A stretch of DNA of 64,000 nt from Bacteroidota bacterium. Lineage in GTDB: Bacteria; Bacteroidota; Bacteroidia; Chitinophagales; Chitinophagaceae. Both the position numbers and the translations under genes were made by a program. The notes below the pieces were generated by a model. That model was not told where the DNA came from and did no database searches. It saw nothing but the letters and a program-made list of their open reading frames with translations. This document shows, in pieces, positions 26,532 to 35,517 of this stretch; position 1 is the stretch's first letter; each line of letters opens with the position of its first letter. Location of the stretch: the NCBI GenBank assembly GCA_026391435.1, contig JAPLEJ010000008.1, positions 96,033 to 160,032 on the forward strand. Reading direction: 5' to 3'.

Positions 26532-27248
26532 ATGAAAATTGGTGCTTTTATTCCCGCCCGATACGCAGCGACTCGCTTTCCAGCAAAATTAATGCAACCC
26601 CTTGGCAACAAAACGGTGATCAGACATACTTACGATAACACAGTAGCGACTGCCTTATTTGATGAAGTGTATGTTGTAACGGATAGTGACATTATTTTTA
26701 ATGAAATTACACAACATGGCGGGAAAGCCATAATGAGTAAGGCTTCCCATGAAAGCGGTAGCGACCGAATAGCTGAAGCGGTGCAGGATTTAGATATTGA
26801 TATTGTGGTGAATGTACAAGGAGACGAGCCCTTTGTAAAAAGTAGCCCTCTTGAAAAAGTAATTGCTGTTTTTTCGGATCCCACAGTTCAAGTAGCTTCC
26901 CTAATGCAAGTACTCGCTAATCCTACCTTAATTGATGATCCTAATTATGTAAAAGTTGCGGTGGATATAAACAGCAATGCTTTATTTTTTTCAAGAAGCG
27001 TTATACCTTATCCAAGAAATACGGAAGCTTCTATTATTTATTATGAACATATTGGAGTGTATGCTTTTAAAAAACAAGCCCTGCTTAATTTTACGAATTG
27101 GCCGATGTCTCCATTAGAATCTGCCGAAAAAATTGAGTGCTTACGCTATTTAGAAAACGGAGTATCTATAAAAATGGTGGTGACGGATTATATGGGTATT
27201 GAAATTGATACGCCCGAGGATTTAATGAAAGCAGCAAAACTGTTATAA
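26532..27248 (+). CDS. kdsB: 3-deoxy-manno-octulosonate cytidylyltransferase (or 8-amino-Kdo form)
   Basis: 238 residues. KdsB activates Kdo with CTP to CMP-Kdo, the donor for the inner core of LPS. Motifs are [19 protein letters not shown] at the N-terminus with the nucleotide-binding Arg/Lys, [33 protein letters not shown] and [15 protein letters not shown], all typical. The gene downstream encodes a KdnB-like Kdo 8-oxidase. In Shewanella the equivalent KdsB prefers 8-amino-Kdo, so this enzyme may do the same; nothing I can see in its sequence alone decides it. Confidence 0.95.
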   Translation: MKIGAFIPARYAATRFPAKLMQPLGNKTVIRHTYDNTVATALFDEVYVVTDSDIIFNEITQHGGKAIMSKASHESGSDRIAEAVQDLDIDIVVNVQGDEPFVKSSPLEKVIAVFSDPTVQVASLMQVLANPTLIDDPNYVKVAVDINSNALFFSRSVIPYPRNTEASIIYYEHIGVYAFKKQALLNFTNWPMSPLESAEKIECLRYLENGVSIKMVVTDYMGIEIDTPEDLMKAAKLL

Positions 27249-27277
27249 GATGAATAAAGTGCCTGAAACAAAAGGCG

Positions 27278-27285
27278 TATCTTTG
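27278..27285 (+). promoter_or_regulatory. -7 element for the kdnB-like gene
   Basis: TATCTTTG is a perfect TAnnTTTG match in the gap after kdsB, 39 bases before the next ATG. It implies that the oxidase gene can be transcribed apart from kdsB. Confidence 0.5.
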
Positions 27286-27324
27286 GAGGACTTATAAAAA
27301 CAATTATTTAAATAATATTCATTT

Positions 27325-28398
27325 ATGCAATTCCGTAATTTTAAAATGGTTGATTATGTGGTGTATGGACGAGGCTCCTTTAATCAAATAGACGAAATTA
27401 TTGCGCCACATCGTCGTGCCGATTTCCCGATGATCTTTTTTTTGGATCATTTTTTTATTGGAAAACCGCTAGCTAGTCGTATTCCTTTAAGAGGGAAAGA
27501 TAAAATTGTATATGTAGATGTTACCCATGAACCCAAAACAAAACAAGTAGATGCATTAGCAAACGAATTAAAAGCTGAGTTTGGGGAAGTGAGTGGTATC
27601 GTGGGTATTGGCGGTGGATCTACTTTGGATTTAGCAAAAGCAGTTTCATTAATGATGACCAATCCTGGATCTTCGGCCGATTATCAAGGCTGGGACTTAG
27701 TTAAAATCCCTGGTGTATATAAAGTGGGCATTCCGACTTTAAGTGGCACGGGTGCTGAAGTAAGTCGCACCACTGTGTTAACAGGACCTACGCGTAAGTT
27801 GGGAATGAACTCCGATTTTACTCCATTTAATCAAATTGTATTGGATCCTGATTTAACAAAAAATGCACCTGCTAACCAAAGATTTTATACAGGCATGGAT
27901 TGTTATATACATTGTATAGAAAGTTTAGAAGGTACTTTTTTAAATGAGTTTAGTAAAAGCTATGGCGAAAAGGCACTTGATTTATGTCAACAAATATTTG
28001 TAAAAAAAGATAAGTGGGATGAAGAGTGTGACGAACAATTAATGATGGCTTCCTTTGCAGGGGGAATGAGTATTGCCTATAGTCAAGTGGGTGTAGCTCA
28101 TGCAGTGAGTTATGGTTTAAGTTATTTGTTGGGTACGAAACATGGTATTGGTAATTGTATTGTCATGAATCATTTAGCTGAATATTATCCTAAAGGTGTC
28201 GAGGAATTTAAATTCATGGTAGATAAAAATAAAATTGAAATCCCCACTGGAATTTGTGCCAATTTATCCGAAGCGCAATTTGATGAAATGATCAATATTT
28301 CTTTAAGCCTAAAACCCTTATGGGAAAATGCTTTGGGGTCTAATTGGGAAAGCATCATGACGCGTGAAAAATTACGCGCGCTTTACGAGAAATTTTAG
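27325..28398 (+). CDS. kdnB: Iron-containing alcohol dehydrogenase, KdnB-like Kdo 8-oxidase
   Basis: 357 residues of the group III iron-dependent alcohol dehydrogenase fold. NAD-binding GIGGGSTLDLAKAVSLM and GIPTLSGTGAEVSRTTVL are present, and metal ligands lie in TGMDCYIHCIESLEGT and the two His of VAHAVSYGLSYLLGTKHGIGN. These blocks and the N-terminal NFKMVDYVVYGRGSF fit what I remember of KdnB from Shewanella oneidensis, which oxidises C8 of Kdo so that KdnA can aminate it. The position directly after kdsB supports this. kdnA is not visible in the window. If the assignment is wrong it is another alcohol dehydrogenase of the same fold. Confidence 0.8.
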   Translation: MQFRNFKMVDYVVYGRGSFNQIDEIIAPHRRADFPMIFFLDHFFIGKPLASRIPLRGKDKIVYVDVTHEPKTKQVDALANELKAEFGEVSGIVGIGGGSTLDLAKAVSLMMTNPGSSADYQGWDLVKIPGVYKVGIPTLSGTGAEVSRTTVLTGPTRKLGMNSDFTPFNQIVLDPDLTKNAPANQRFYTGMDCYIHCIESLEGTFLNEFSKSYGEKALDLCQQIFVKKDKWDEECDEQLMMASFAGGMSIAYSQVGVAHAVSYGLSYLLGTKHGIGNCIVMNHLAEYYPKGVEEFKFMVDKNKIEIPTGICANLSEAQFDEMINISLSLKPLWENALGSNWESIMTREKLRALYEKF

Positions 28399-28426
28399 CT
28401 AAGCCTTCCTTGTATTTTATAAATGA

Positions 28427-29659
28427 GTGCTATTGAAAAAAATATATAAGAACCTTACTTTTTGGGTACTCAGCTCCATTGCCTTAGGTATTTTAATTGG
28501 ATATATTTCACCTGCAACAGGCGTTGCTATGCAACCGCTAGGGACTAAATTTATAGATCTAGTTAAGTTATTTATCAGCCCCATTATTTTACTCACCATC
28601 ATCACAGGCATTTGCGGTATGAGTGATTTAAAAAAAGTGGGTAAAATTGGCGGCAAGGCCATCTTATATTTTGAAATAGTAACCACTGTTGCTCTTATCA
28701 TTGGTGTCATCGTTGCTTATTTAATACAACCTGGTGCGCATGTTGATATTTCACATATTCAAAAAGCGGATATATCAAAATACAGCCAAAGCGCTGCAGC
28801 TTTTTCTTGGATTAATTTTTTTAAAAATAATCTTACTATACAAGTTTTGTTATTTGCCATTATAGCAGGTATTGTGATTAGTAAACTCAAGCATAGAGCT
28901 ATCATTATTACTAAAGTAACTTGGGCAAGTAAGTATGCATTTAAGGGCTTACATTATGTGATGTACCTCGCACCCATCGGAGCAATGGGAGGTATGGCTT
29001 ATACTATTGGGAAATATGGCATTGATACCCTTTTACCTTTAATGAAATTAATGGTTTGTGTATATATCACCATGGGACTATTTGTTTTATTGGTGTTGGG
29101 TTCCATTTTAAAATATTGTAAGGTTAATATTTTTTCCTTTTTAAATTATATTAAAAAAGAATTATTAATTGTGTTAGGCACTTCCTCTTCCGAGGCAGCA
29201 CTTCCTTCCTTAATTGAAAAGCTTGAAACAATGGGTTGTGATAAATCGGTGGTGGGCTTAGTAATTCCTGCGGGCTATTCATTTAATTTAGATGGCACTT
29301 CTATTTATTTATCGATGGCTATTATATTTTTAGCGCAGGTATTTAATATTCACTTAAATATGGAACAAATATTTTCGATCATTGCAATACTCATGATTAC
29401 TTCAAAAGGAGCAGCAGGCGTGACGGGCAGTGGTTTTATTGTATTAACCACTACTTTAACGGCGACCAATATGATCCCGGTCGAAGGCCTGGCTTTGTTA
29501 TTAGGGGTAGATCGATTTATGTCTGAAGCAAGGTCCATTACAAATTTTATAGGCAATGGCGTAGCCACTATCTATATAGCACACACTGAAAAATTATTGG
29601 ATAAGAAGCAAATGCATAAAGCATTTGCAAAGGATTCTCCTTTAGACGAAATTAAATAA
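28427..29659 (+). CDS. Dicarboxylate/amino acid:cation symporter (SDF family)
   Basis: 410 residues with eight helices and two re-entrant hairpins of the glutamate/C4-dicarboxylate transporter family. Substrate-site motifs are the serine-rich TSSSEAALPSL hairpin, SFNLDGTSIYLSM (the NMDGT motif variant NLDGT), and GVTGSGFIVL with DRFMSEARSITNFIGN in the last helix. It couples uptake of dicarboxylates or acidic amino acids to Na+ or H+. Start taken at GTG 28427; a TTG two codons on is possible. It lies 28 bases after the KdnB-like gene, and its stop is one base from that of the convergent nfu gene. Confidence 0.92.
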   Translation: MLLKKIYKNLTFWVLSSIALGILIGYISPATGVAMQPLGTKFIDLVKLFISPIILLTIITGICGMSDLKKVGKIGGKAILYFEIVTTVALIIGVIVAYLIQPGAHVDISHIQKADISKYSQSAAAFSWINFFKNNLTIQVLLFAIIAGIVISKLKHRAIIITKVTWASKYAFKGLHYVMYLAPIGAMGGMAYTIGKYGIDTLLPLMKLMVCVYITMGLFVLLVLGSILKYCKVNIFSFLNYIKKELLIVLGTSSSEAALPSLIEKLETMGCDKSVVGLVIPAGYSFNLDGTSIYLSMAIIFLAQVFNIHLNMEQIFSIIAILMITSKGAAGVTGSGFIVLTTTLTATNMIPVEGLALLLGVDRFMSEARSITNFIGNGVATIYIAHTEKLLDKKQMHKAFAKDSPLDEIK

Positions 29660-29660
29660 G

Positions 29661-30260
29661 TTATTCAGCCTCGGCTACTACTTCTTTTACTTCTGGTATC
29701 ATTCTTTTCATCATGCCTTCGATACCTGCTTTTAAAGTGACCATAGAACTTGGACATCCACTACAAGAACCTTGTAGCATTAAATTCACGACACCGTCGT
29801 TATAACTTTTAAATTGTATTGCACCACCATCCATTTCAACAGCAGGCTTTACATAATTTTCTAATAATTCTTTCACGCGTTTTACAATATCATCATCATC
29901 TGCATGTACCGTGTTGGTCGCTTCTTGTTTCATCTTTCCTACTTCTTCCTCATTTACGACAACACCGCCATTTTCTAAATATTCTTTTAAAAATGTTTTA
30001 ATGGTCGGAATGACATCTTGCCAATCATCCGTTTCGGCACTTTTGGTAAGTGTGATAAAATTACTTGCGATAAAAACACTTTTAATAAAAGGGAAACTAA
30101 ATAATTCTTTTGCCAAGGGGGAGGCGATAGCCAAGCTTTCGTCAGCAATGTCTAAACTTTTTCCTGGGTATAAAAGTTTGTTGGCGACAAACTTCATGGT
30201 CTCCGGATTAGGGGTCATTTCGGTATAAATACTTACAATGGTATTTCCTGTTGTAATCAT
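29661..30260 (-). CDS. NifU-like Fe-S carrier protein (Nfu type)
   Basis: 199 residues from ATG 30260. A longer frame from 30290 starts inside the predicted -7 box and is rejected. The N-terminal Nfu_N domain (IYTEMTPNPETMKFVANKLL, FPFIKSVFIASNFITLTK) is followed by a C-terminal NifU domain with the cluster-binding CxxC in GSCSGCPSSMVTLKAGIEGMM. The protein carries 4Fe-4S clusters to target enzymes. An acidic linker (VNEEEVGKMKQE, HADDDD) joins the domains. Confidence 0.93.
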   Translation of the reverse strand: MITTGNTIVSIYTEMTPNPETMKFVANKLLYPGKSLDIADESLAIASPLAKELFSFPFIKSVFIASNFITLTKSAETDDWQDVIPTIKTFLKEYLENGGVVVNEEEVGKMKQEATNTVHADDDDIVKRVKELLENYVKPAVEMDGGAIQFKSYNDGVVNLMLQGSCSGCPSSMVTLKAGIEGMMKRMIPEVKEVVAEAE

Positions 30261-30287
30261 AGTTTCACTTTTTAGTAATATGCAATA

Positions 30288-30295
30288 CAAAAATA
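30288..30295 (-). promoter_or_regulatory. -7 element for the nfu gene
   Basis: TATTTTTG on the minus strand is a perfect TAnnTTTG match, 27 bases before ATG 30260. It decides the start codon, since the alternative start at 30290 overlaps it. Confidence 0.55.
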
Positions 30296-30366
30296 ATCAA
30301 AAATGAGGGTCAACAAGGGGTTTGGCTGCGAATGGCCTATAATTTTCCGATATCGACAGCTGTTTT

Positions 30367-32706
30367 TTAAGGAATGATGCTCAATTTGGCATAATTCAAC
30401 ATTATTTTCTTTTCACCATTCTTATCAAAAAAGATAAGTGCAATGGGATTGTGGGCCGACCCCTCTATTTCCTTAATCACCCCAAATCCAAATTTTTGGT
30501 GTTCAATTTTCATTCCTGCCTCTAAGCTAGAAGGATCGGCAGCTGTAAAATTTTCAGAAGGGATGTGGTTTTTATTTAAAGTACTTGGCGGCACGACAGG
30601 CATATAACTTGGTTTACTCCCTGCTTCCTTATTGGTTTTGAGTTTTTCATTAGTTTCATTCCAGCCTTTGGTGTTGCCGCCATGCATTCGATCATAAGCA
30701 GTTCCCCAACCCTGGCTTTGATTGCGGGCTCCGCCTCCAGCACTTGATCTATCAATTTTGTCTTCGGGCATTTCTTCTATGAATCGGCTAGGATCATTTT
30801 GAACCAATTGCCCAAATCGATATCTAGAATTCGCATAGCTTAACCAAAGATGTTTTTTTGCACGCGTTACTGCAACATAAAATAATCTTCGTTCTTCCTC
30901 CAATTCTTCGCGCGTATTGACACTCATTCCACTCGGGAATAAAGTTTCTTCAAGTCCCACGACAAATACACATGAAAATTCCAATCCCTTAGCAGCGTGC
31001 ACCGTCATTAGTTTCACCGAATCCATTTCATTTTTATCATTATCAGCATCGGTGATAAGTGTAATTTGTTGTAAGTAAGCGCCTAAGCCTTTATCTCCTT
31101 GTTCCCCATCCTCATTACTAGGACTTTCGGTCCACTCTTTTATGGAGTTTAATAATTCTTGTATATTTTCATAACGCGCTAAACCTTCTGTCGATTTATC
31201 GTTAAATAATTCCTTCACCATATTAGTGTGCTTTCCTACTTGCACTGCAACATCATATGCATTGTGTTTGGTGAGTTGATTTTGAAAATACTTTATCATC
31301 GTCACAAATTCCTCAATGGCGTTGAGCGTACCTGCTTTAAATCCAAAACCTTTTGCTTTTTCTAATACTTCAAAAAAAGTAATATTTTGTTCACCTGCTA
31401 ATACTAAGCATTTTTCTACAGTGGTTTTTCCTATGCCGCGTGCAGGATAATTAATGATTCTTTTTAATCCTTCTTCGTCTCTTGTATTGGCAATAATACG
31501 TAAATAAGCAATATAATCTTTAATCTCTTTTCGTTGATAAAAGCTAAGCCCACCGTATATCTTATAAGGAATGCCTGTTCTTCTTAAGCTTTCCTCAAAG
31601 GACCTACTTTGTGCATTTGTACGATATAGAATAGCAAAATCATTGTTATAAAAATGGTTTCTTAATTTATTTTCTTGAATGGCGTCAGCAATAAACTTTC
31701 CTTCCTCGTTATCGGTCATTGTGCGTACCAACTTTATCTTTTCGCCCTCCTCATTTTCGGTCCATAAATTTTTAGGAATCTGTCCTTGGTTGTTTTTAAT
31801 CACATGATTAGCCACTTCTAAAATGGAAGCACTGCTGCGATAATTTTGTTCGAGCTTCACCATCTTTACATCATCGTAATCTTTTTGAAATTGTAATATG
31901 TTTTCGATGGTCGCACCACGGAAACTATAAATACTTTGCGCATCATCTCCAACCACACAAATATTTTCATGAACGGCTGCTAATAGTTTTGCAATTTGAT
32001 ATTGTACCGGATTGGTATCTTGGTACTCATCAATTAATAAATATTTAAACTTATGCTGATACTTGTGTAATACTTCTGGATAGTCGCGCAATAGCTCATG
32101 CATTTTAAATAATAAATCATCAAAATCCATCGCTCCATTTTTAAAACAACGCGCTACATAAGAAGCGTAAATTTCACCAATCGCTGGTCGCTTTGATCTA
32201 GCATCCTCCTGCTGAATCATTGTATTTGAATTGTATTCAACAGGCCCAATAAGTGCATTTTTAGCAGAGGAGATCCGGTTGTGAACGATATTGGGTTTAT
32301 AATGTTTATCATCCAAACCCATGTCATTGATCACCGCTTTTAATACGGATCTTGAATCATCGGTGTCATAAATTGTAAAACTTTGCGGATAACCAAGTTT
32401 ACTTGCTTCGGCGCGTAGTAACCTTGCAAAAACACTGTGAAAAGTACCAATATATAAATTACGTGCTTCGGTATTACCTAAGGTTCTTTCCACCCGTTCC
32501 TTCATTTCCTTTGCCGCTTTATTCGTAAATGTAAGTGCTAGTATATTAAAGGAATCCACCCCACAATTCATTAAATGCGCAATACGACTAGTTAATACCT
32601 TTGTTTTACCACTGCCTGCCCCCGCAATAATCATTAAAGGACCATTGATATGTAATACGGCCTCTTTTTGTTGTTCATTTAATCCTTGTAAATACGCTTG
32701 CATCAT
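30367..32706 (-). CDS. UvrD/PcrA-type superfamily 1 DNA helicase
   Basis: 779 residues. SF1A helicase motifs in order: LNEQQKEAVLHINGPLMIIAGAGSGKTKVL (Q motif and Walker A), LTFTNKAAKEMKERV (Ia), LLIDEYQDTNPVQY (II), VVGDDAQSIYSFRGA (III), LEQNYRSSASIL (IV), LMTVHAAKGLEFSCVFVVGLEE (V) and EEERRLFYVAVTRAKKHLWL (VI). The C-terminus ends in a Tudor-like domain (GMKIEHQKFGFGVIKEIEG) that in PcrA binds RNA polymerase. It unwinds DNA in nucleotide excision and mismatch repair and clears stalled polymerase. Two ATGs stand in tandem (32706 and 32703); the adjacent -7-like box favours the second. Confidence 0.95.
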   Translation of the reverse strand: MMQAYLQGLNEQQKEAVLHINGPLMIIAGAGSGKTKVLTSRIAHLMNCGVDSFNILALTFTNKAAKEMKERVERTLGNTEARNLYIGTFHSVFARLLRAEASKLGYPQSFTIYDTDDSRSVLKAVINDMGLDDKHYKPNIVHNRISSAKNALIGPVEYNSNTMIQQEDARSKRPAIGEIYASYVARCFKNGAMDFDDLLFKMHELLRDYPEVLHKYQHKFKYLLIDEYQDTNPVQYQIAKLLAAVHENICVVGDDAQSIYSFRGATIENILQFQKDYDDVKMVKLEQNYRSSASILEVANHVIKNNQGQIPKNLWTENEEGEKIKLVRTMTDNEEGKFIADAIQENKLRNHFYNNDFAILYRTNAQSRSFEESLRRTGIPYKIYGGLSFYQRKEIKDYIAYLRIIANTRDEEGLKRIINYPARGIGKTTVEKCLVLAGEQNITFFEVLEKAKGFGFKAGTLNAIEEFVTMIKYFQNQLTKHNAYDVAVQVGKHTNMVKELFNDKSTEGLARYENIQELLNSIKEWTESPSNEDGEQGDKGLGAYLQQITLITDADNDKNEMDSVKLMTVHAAKGLEFSCVFVVGLEETLFPSGMSVNTREELEEERRLFYVAVTRAKKHLWLSYANSRYRFGQLVQNDPSRFIEEMPEDKIDRSSAGGGARNQSQGWGTAYDRMHGGNTKGWNETNEKLKTNKEAGSKPSYMPVVPPSTLNKNHIPSENFTAADPSSLEAGMKIEHQKFGFGVIKEIEGSAHNPIALIFFDKNGEKKIMLNYAKLSIIP

Positions 32707-32707
32707 G

Positions 32708-32715
32708 TAAAGATA
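32708..32715 (-). promoter_or_regulatory. -7-like element abutting the helicase start
   Basis: TATCTTTA on the minus strand ends one base before ATG 32706 and four before ATG 32703. Transcription would begin at the start codons. Confidence 0.4.
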
Positions 32716-32764
32716 CGACGAGATCTTTCATTTATGAATGATGGGGAAAAACAAAAATGCTGTA

Positions 32765-32805
32765 AAAAAGAAACCCGGCCTTTACAAAAGGCCGGGTTTC
32801 TTTTT
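32765..32805 (-). terminator. Long intrinsic terminator after the OmpA-type lipoprotein gene
   Basis: AAAAAGAAACCCGGCCTTT (32765-32783) and its exact complement (32787-32805) form a perfect 19-pair stem with a three-base loop. A run and T run at the two ends make it usable in both directions. It separates the lipoprotein gene from the helicase promoter. Confidence 0.88.
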
Positions 32806-32851
32806 ATGAACTTAAGTCCTAACTCACTTAGATCGGAACTTGTAATAAATA

Positions 32852-33742
32852 TTATTTCTTCTCTAATAATTTAAAGAATTGATCTAACTGAGGTAAAATA
32901 ACAATTCTTGTTCTGCGATTAGCAGCTCTATGATCAGGAGTGTCATTTTCAGCTACCGGAATATATTCACTTCTTCCAGCTGCAGTCATGCGCTTTGGCT
33001 CAATACTATATTTCTCTTGTAATAAACGAACAATAGTAGTTGCTCTTTTCACACTCAAATCCCAGTTGTCTTCCATTAGGTTACCAGTGCCCAATAATTG
33101 TTTGCTATCTGTATGACCTTCCACCATAAATTCAATATTAGGTTGTGCTGCTAAAACCTTTGCTACCTTACCTAATACCACTGTTGCTTTATCTGTAATA
33201 GAGAAGCTTCCGCTTTTAAATAATAACTTATCAGAGATGTCAACATATACTACTCCCTTCTCTACTTTGATATTAATATCTGCATCATTTAAATCACCAA
33301 TGGCTCCTTTTAAGTTCATCACCAACGCCATGTTCATTGAATCCTTACGAGCAATAGATCCTTGTAAAGTTTGAATATAAGAATCTTTCGAACCAATATT
33401 TTCTAATGATTTTTTGATACTCTCAGCTTGTGCACCCGTTACAACTGACATGTCTTGTAATTGATTTAAAACAACATTGTTATTTTTCTTTAAAAATTCA
33501 ATTTGCTTATTTAAATCATCAATAGTGCCTTGCATTGTTTTTGAACGAAAGCTTGATTTATCAGTTTCATTTTTTGCTTTTGCGGTTTCATCTTGAGCTT
33601 CACGATATTTATTTTGCAAGTCGGCATATGCACCATTCAATTGGCCATATTTTGCTTCGGCTTCTTGTAATTTTTTAGGGCTAACGCAAGAGTAAGCACC
33701 AAGACTAATAATAGCAAGCGCTAAAAAAATTTTACTTTTCAT
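32852..33742 (-). CDS. OmpA-family outer-membrane lipoprotein
   Basis: 296 residues. The signal sequence ends in the lipobox LGAYSC, so the mature protein is a lipoprotein. Residues about 25-150 are a long coiled coil (KYGQLNGAYADLQNKYREAQ, DLNKQIEFLKKNN). The C-terminal OmpA/MotB peptidoglycan-binding domain is complete: LLFKSGSFSITDKA, VEGHTDSKQL, NWDLSVKRATTIVRLL, MTAAGRSEYIPVAEN and NRRTRIVILPQLDQF. It likely ties the outer membrane to peptidoglycan. It stands alone on the minus strand with a strong terminator downstream. Confidence 0.93.
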   Translation of the reverse strand: MKSKIFLALAIISLGAYSCVSPKKLQEAEAKYGQLNGAYADLQNKYREAQDETAKAKNETDKSSFRSKTMQGTIDDLNKQIEFLKKNNNVVLNQLQDMSVVTGAQAESIKKSLENIGSKDSYIQTLQGSIARKDSMNMALVMNLKGAIGDLNDADINIKVEKGVVYVDISDKLLFKSGSFSITDKATVVLGKVAKVLAAQPNIEFMVEGHTDSKQLLGTGNLMEDNWDLSVKRATTIVRLLQEKYSIEPKRMTAAGRSEYIPVAENDTPDHRAANRRTRIVILPQLDQFFKLLEKK

Positions 33743-33845
33743 ACTAAAACTGTTTTAATTATTTTGAATAATGTAGCCAAAGGCTGGCACAAAAATAAGC
33801 ATATAGTTTAGACCCAAAAAACTATTTTCCAATTTCAGCATTTTC

Positions 33846-34409
33846 TTAACACTCTATATCGCCTGTGATGCCATATTCAGGGATAAATCCTTTAAAATCC
33901 TTGAAAAAATCAATGATTTTGAGTTTATCAGCATGTTCGTCCTGTGTTAAGTTAAATGGTTCTGTAAAAACAACTCTTTTATTAAAGAAATCCATACCCA
34001 CCATGACCACTGGTACATTTGCCTTTTGAGCAATATGGTAAAATCCAGAGCGAAGCTTGGTTACTTTTTTTCTTGTTCCTTCGGGAGATAGGGCTAAATG
34101 AAAAGTATTATTTTCGTTAAAAATTTTCACTACCTGATCTACTAAGTTATTGTTTTTGGATCTGTCCACAGGAGAACAACCTAGGTATCTCAAGATCCAA
34201 CTAAAGGGTGGAATAAATAGCTCCTTTTTCCCCAAGAATCGAATAAATTCGAAATGCATTTTTTTACGTACTGCTATTCCTAAAAAAAAATCGATACTAT
34301 GTGTATGAGGAGCTACTATATAAATAGCCTTCTTTAATTCAAACGGAAACCTTCCTTTAATTTCCCATCCTTTAATAGTGAAAAACCACCAAGCAAGTAA
34401 TTGTTGCAT
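33846..34409 (-). CDS. PlsC-type lysophospholipid acyltransferase
   Basis: 187 residues, a compact acyltransferase. The catalytic HxxxxD is in VAPHTHSIDFFLG near residue 37, followed by RFLGKKELF, GCSPVDRSKNN and the acceptor-binding LSPEGTRKKVTKLRSGFYHIA. It should transfer an acyl chain to lysophosphatidic acid or a related lipid at the membrane. It is shorter than standard PlsC, as is common in Bacteroidota. A -7-like box overlaps the region just before its start, so it can be transcribed apart from mnmH, which ends 53 bases upstream. Confidence 0.88.
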   Translation of the reverse strand: MQQLLAWWFFTIKGWEIKGRFPFELKKAIYIVAPHTHSIDFFLGIAVRKKMHFEFIRFLGKKELFIPPFSWILRYLGCSPVDRSKNNNLVDQVVKIFNENNTFHLALSPEGTRKKVTKLRSGFYHIAQKANVPVVMVGMDFFNKRVVFTEPFNLTQDEHADKLKIIDFFKDFKGFIPEYGITGDIEC

Positions 34410-34413
34410 ACAT

Positions 34414-34421
34414 TAAAGATA
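34414..34421 (-). promoter_or_regulatory. -7-like element abutting the acyltransferase start
   Basis: TATCTTTA on the minus strand ends four bases before ATG 34409, with CTTG about 17 bases upstream as a possible -33 element. Transcription would begin at or next to the start codon. Confidence 0.4.
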
Positions 34422-34462
34422 ATTCAACTTTGGTATAACAAGGCTAATACAAATCATGTAAA

Positions 34463-35515
34463 TTATATTTTTTCAAGAAGGAGGGCGTTTTTTTCTGCAT
34501 CGACTTTGTCAGAAGGGATGGATTGAACATCCAATTTAGTTTTATTGCCACTTAATGCATTTTTTTCATACCATTTATCATAGTATTTGAGTAAAATAGC
34601 AAAAGCTTCTTTAATTTTATTCTCATTAAAAAATTGTATCGCATTTTTTGTTTCCAATCCACCTAATCTCTTTTCAATTCTTAAAGTAGCTTCTATTAAA
34701 CTTTGTATTTCAAATTCACCATACCCTTCCATGATAAATTGTAATCGCTCTTCAAAAGGAATCACAAAAAAATGACATACACTATTACGCATTTGTTTTA
34801 AAAATTCAACTGGAATAATAACTAAGCCAATGCGTTGACTTTCATCTTCCACCCAAAGTGTTTTTTGATTGACATCAGTATGATACAATGCATCCGCTAA
34901 TTTATTTTCAAACATTTCCTGTGAAGGTTGAACGAGTTGTCCTATAGCACCAAATGCCGATCCCTTATGGTGCGCTAATCCTTCTAAATCAATGACTTTG
35001 TTATTTCGCTTTTTTAGTTCATGCAATATTTCAGTCTTACCCGATCCGGTATAGCCTCCTAGTACTTTAATAGGATGGGGCTTTATAAATTGGGCCAACA
35101 CCCAATTGCGATAAGTTTTATAGCCTCCTGTTAATTGAAAAACTTTAAAGCCATATAAATCTAATAACCATGCTAGTGCTGCGCTGCGCATACCCCCTCT
35201 CCAACAATGTAAAAATAGAGCAGGCTTGATTCCATTATTTAATTTTTGTTTCTCACTTGCCCATGCTTCCACCGTTTCAATCATTGGAAGTAGTTTACTT
35301 CCAAAAAGGGGTAGCCCTATTTTGATGGCGGCTTCCCTACTTTGTTTTTTATAAGTAGTACCAATGATGGCGCGCTCCTCATTGCTAAATAAGGGAAGAT
35401 TTAGTGCAGATATAATATGTGCATGTTCAAATTCACCAGGGCTTCTTACATCAATAATGAGTGCAGTAGCTGCTTGTGTAATGAAGTCATCGATATTTAT
35501 TTTTTGTACTGCCAT
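34463..35515 (-). CDS. mnmH: tRNA 2-selenouridine synthase
   Basis: 350 residues. An N-terminal rhodanese domain carries DVRSPGEFEHAHI and the active-site Cys in LFLHCWRGGMRSAAL; a P-loop follows in LGGYTGSGKTEILHEL, with VIDLEGLAHHKGSAFG after it. This two-domain order is diagnostic of MnmH/SelU, which replaces sulfur by selenium in the wobble base of certain tRNAs, using geranylated 2-thiouridine as intermediate. The selenophosphate supplier selD is not in the window. The gene begins two bases after the glycosyltransferase gene stops. Confidence 0.93.
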   Translation of the reverse strand: MAVQKINIDDFITQAATALIIDVRSPGEFEHAHIISALNLPLFSNEERAIIGTTYKKQSREAAIKIGLPLFGSKLLPMIETVEAWASEKQKLNNGIKPALFLHCWRGGMRSAALAWLLDLYGFKVFQLTGGYKTYRNWVLAQFIKPHPIKVLGGYTGSGKTEILHELKKRNNKVIDLEGLAHHKGSAFGAIGQLVQPSQEMFENKLADALYHTDVNQKTLWVEDESQRIGLVIIPVEFLKQMRNSVCHFFVIPFEERLQFIMEGYGEFEIQSLIEATLRIEKRLGGLETKNAIQFFNENKIKEAFAILLKYYDKWYEKNALSGNKTKLDVQSIPSDKVDAEKNALLLEKI

Positions 35516-35517
35516 AT

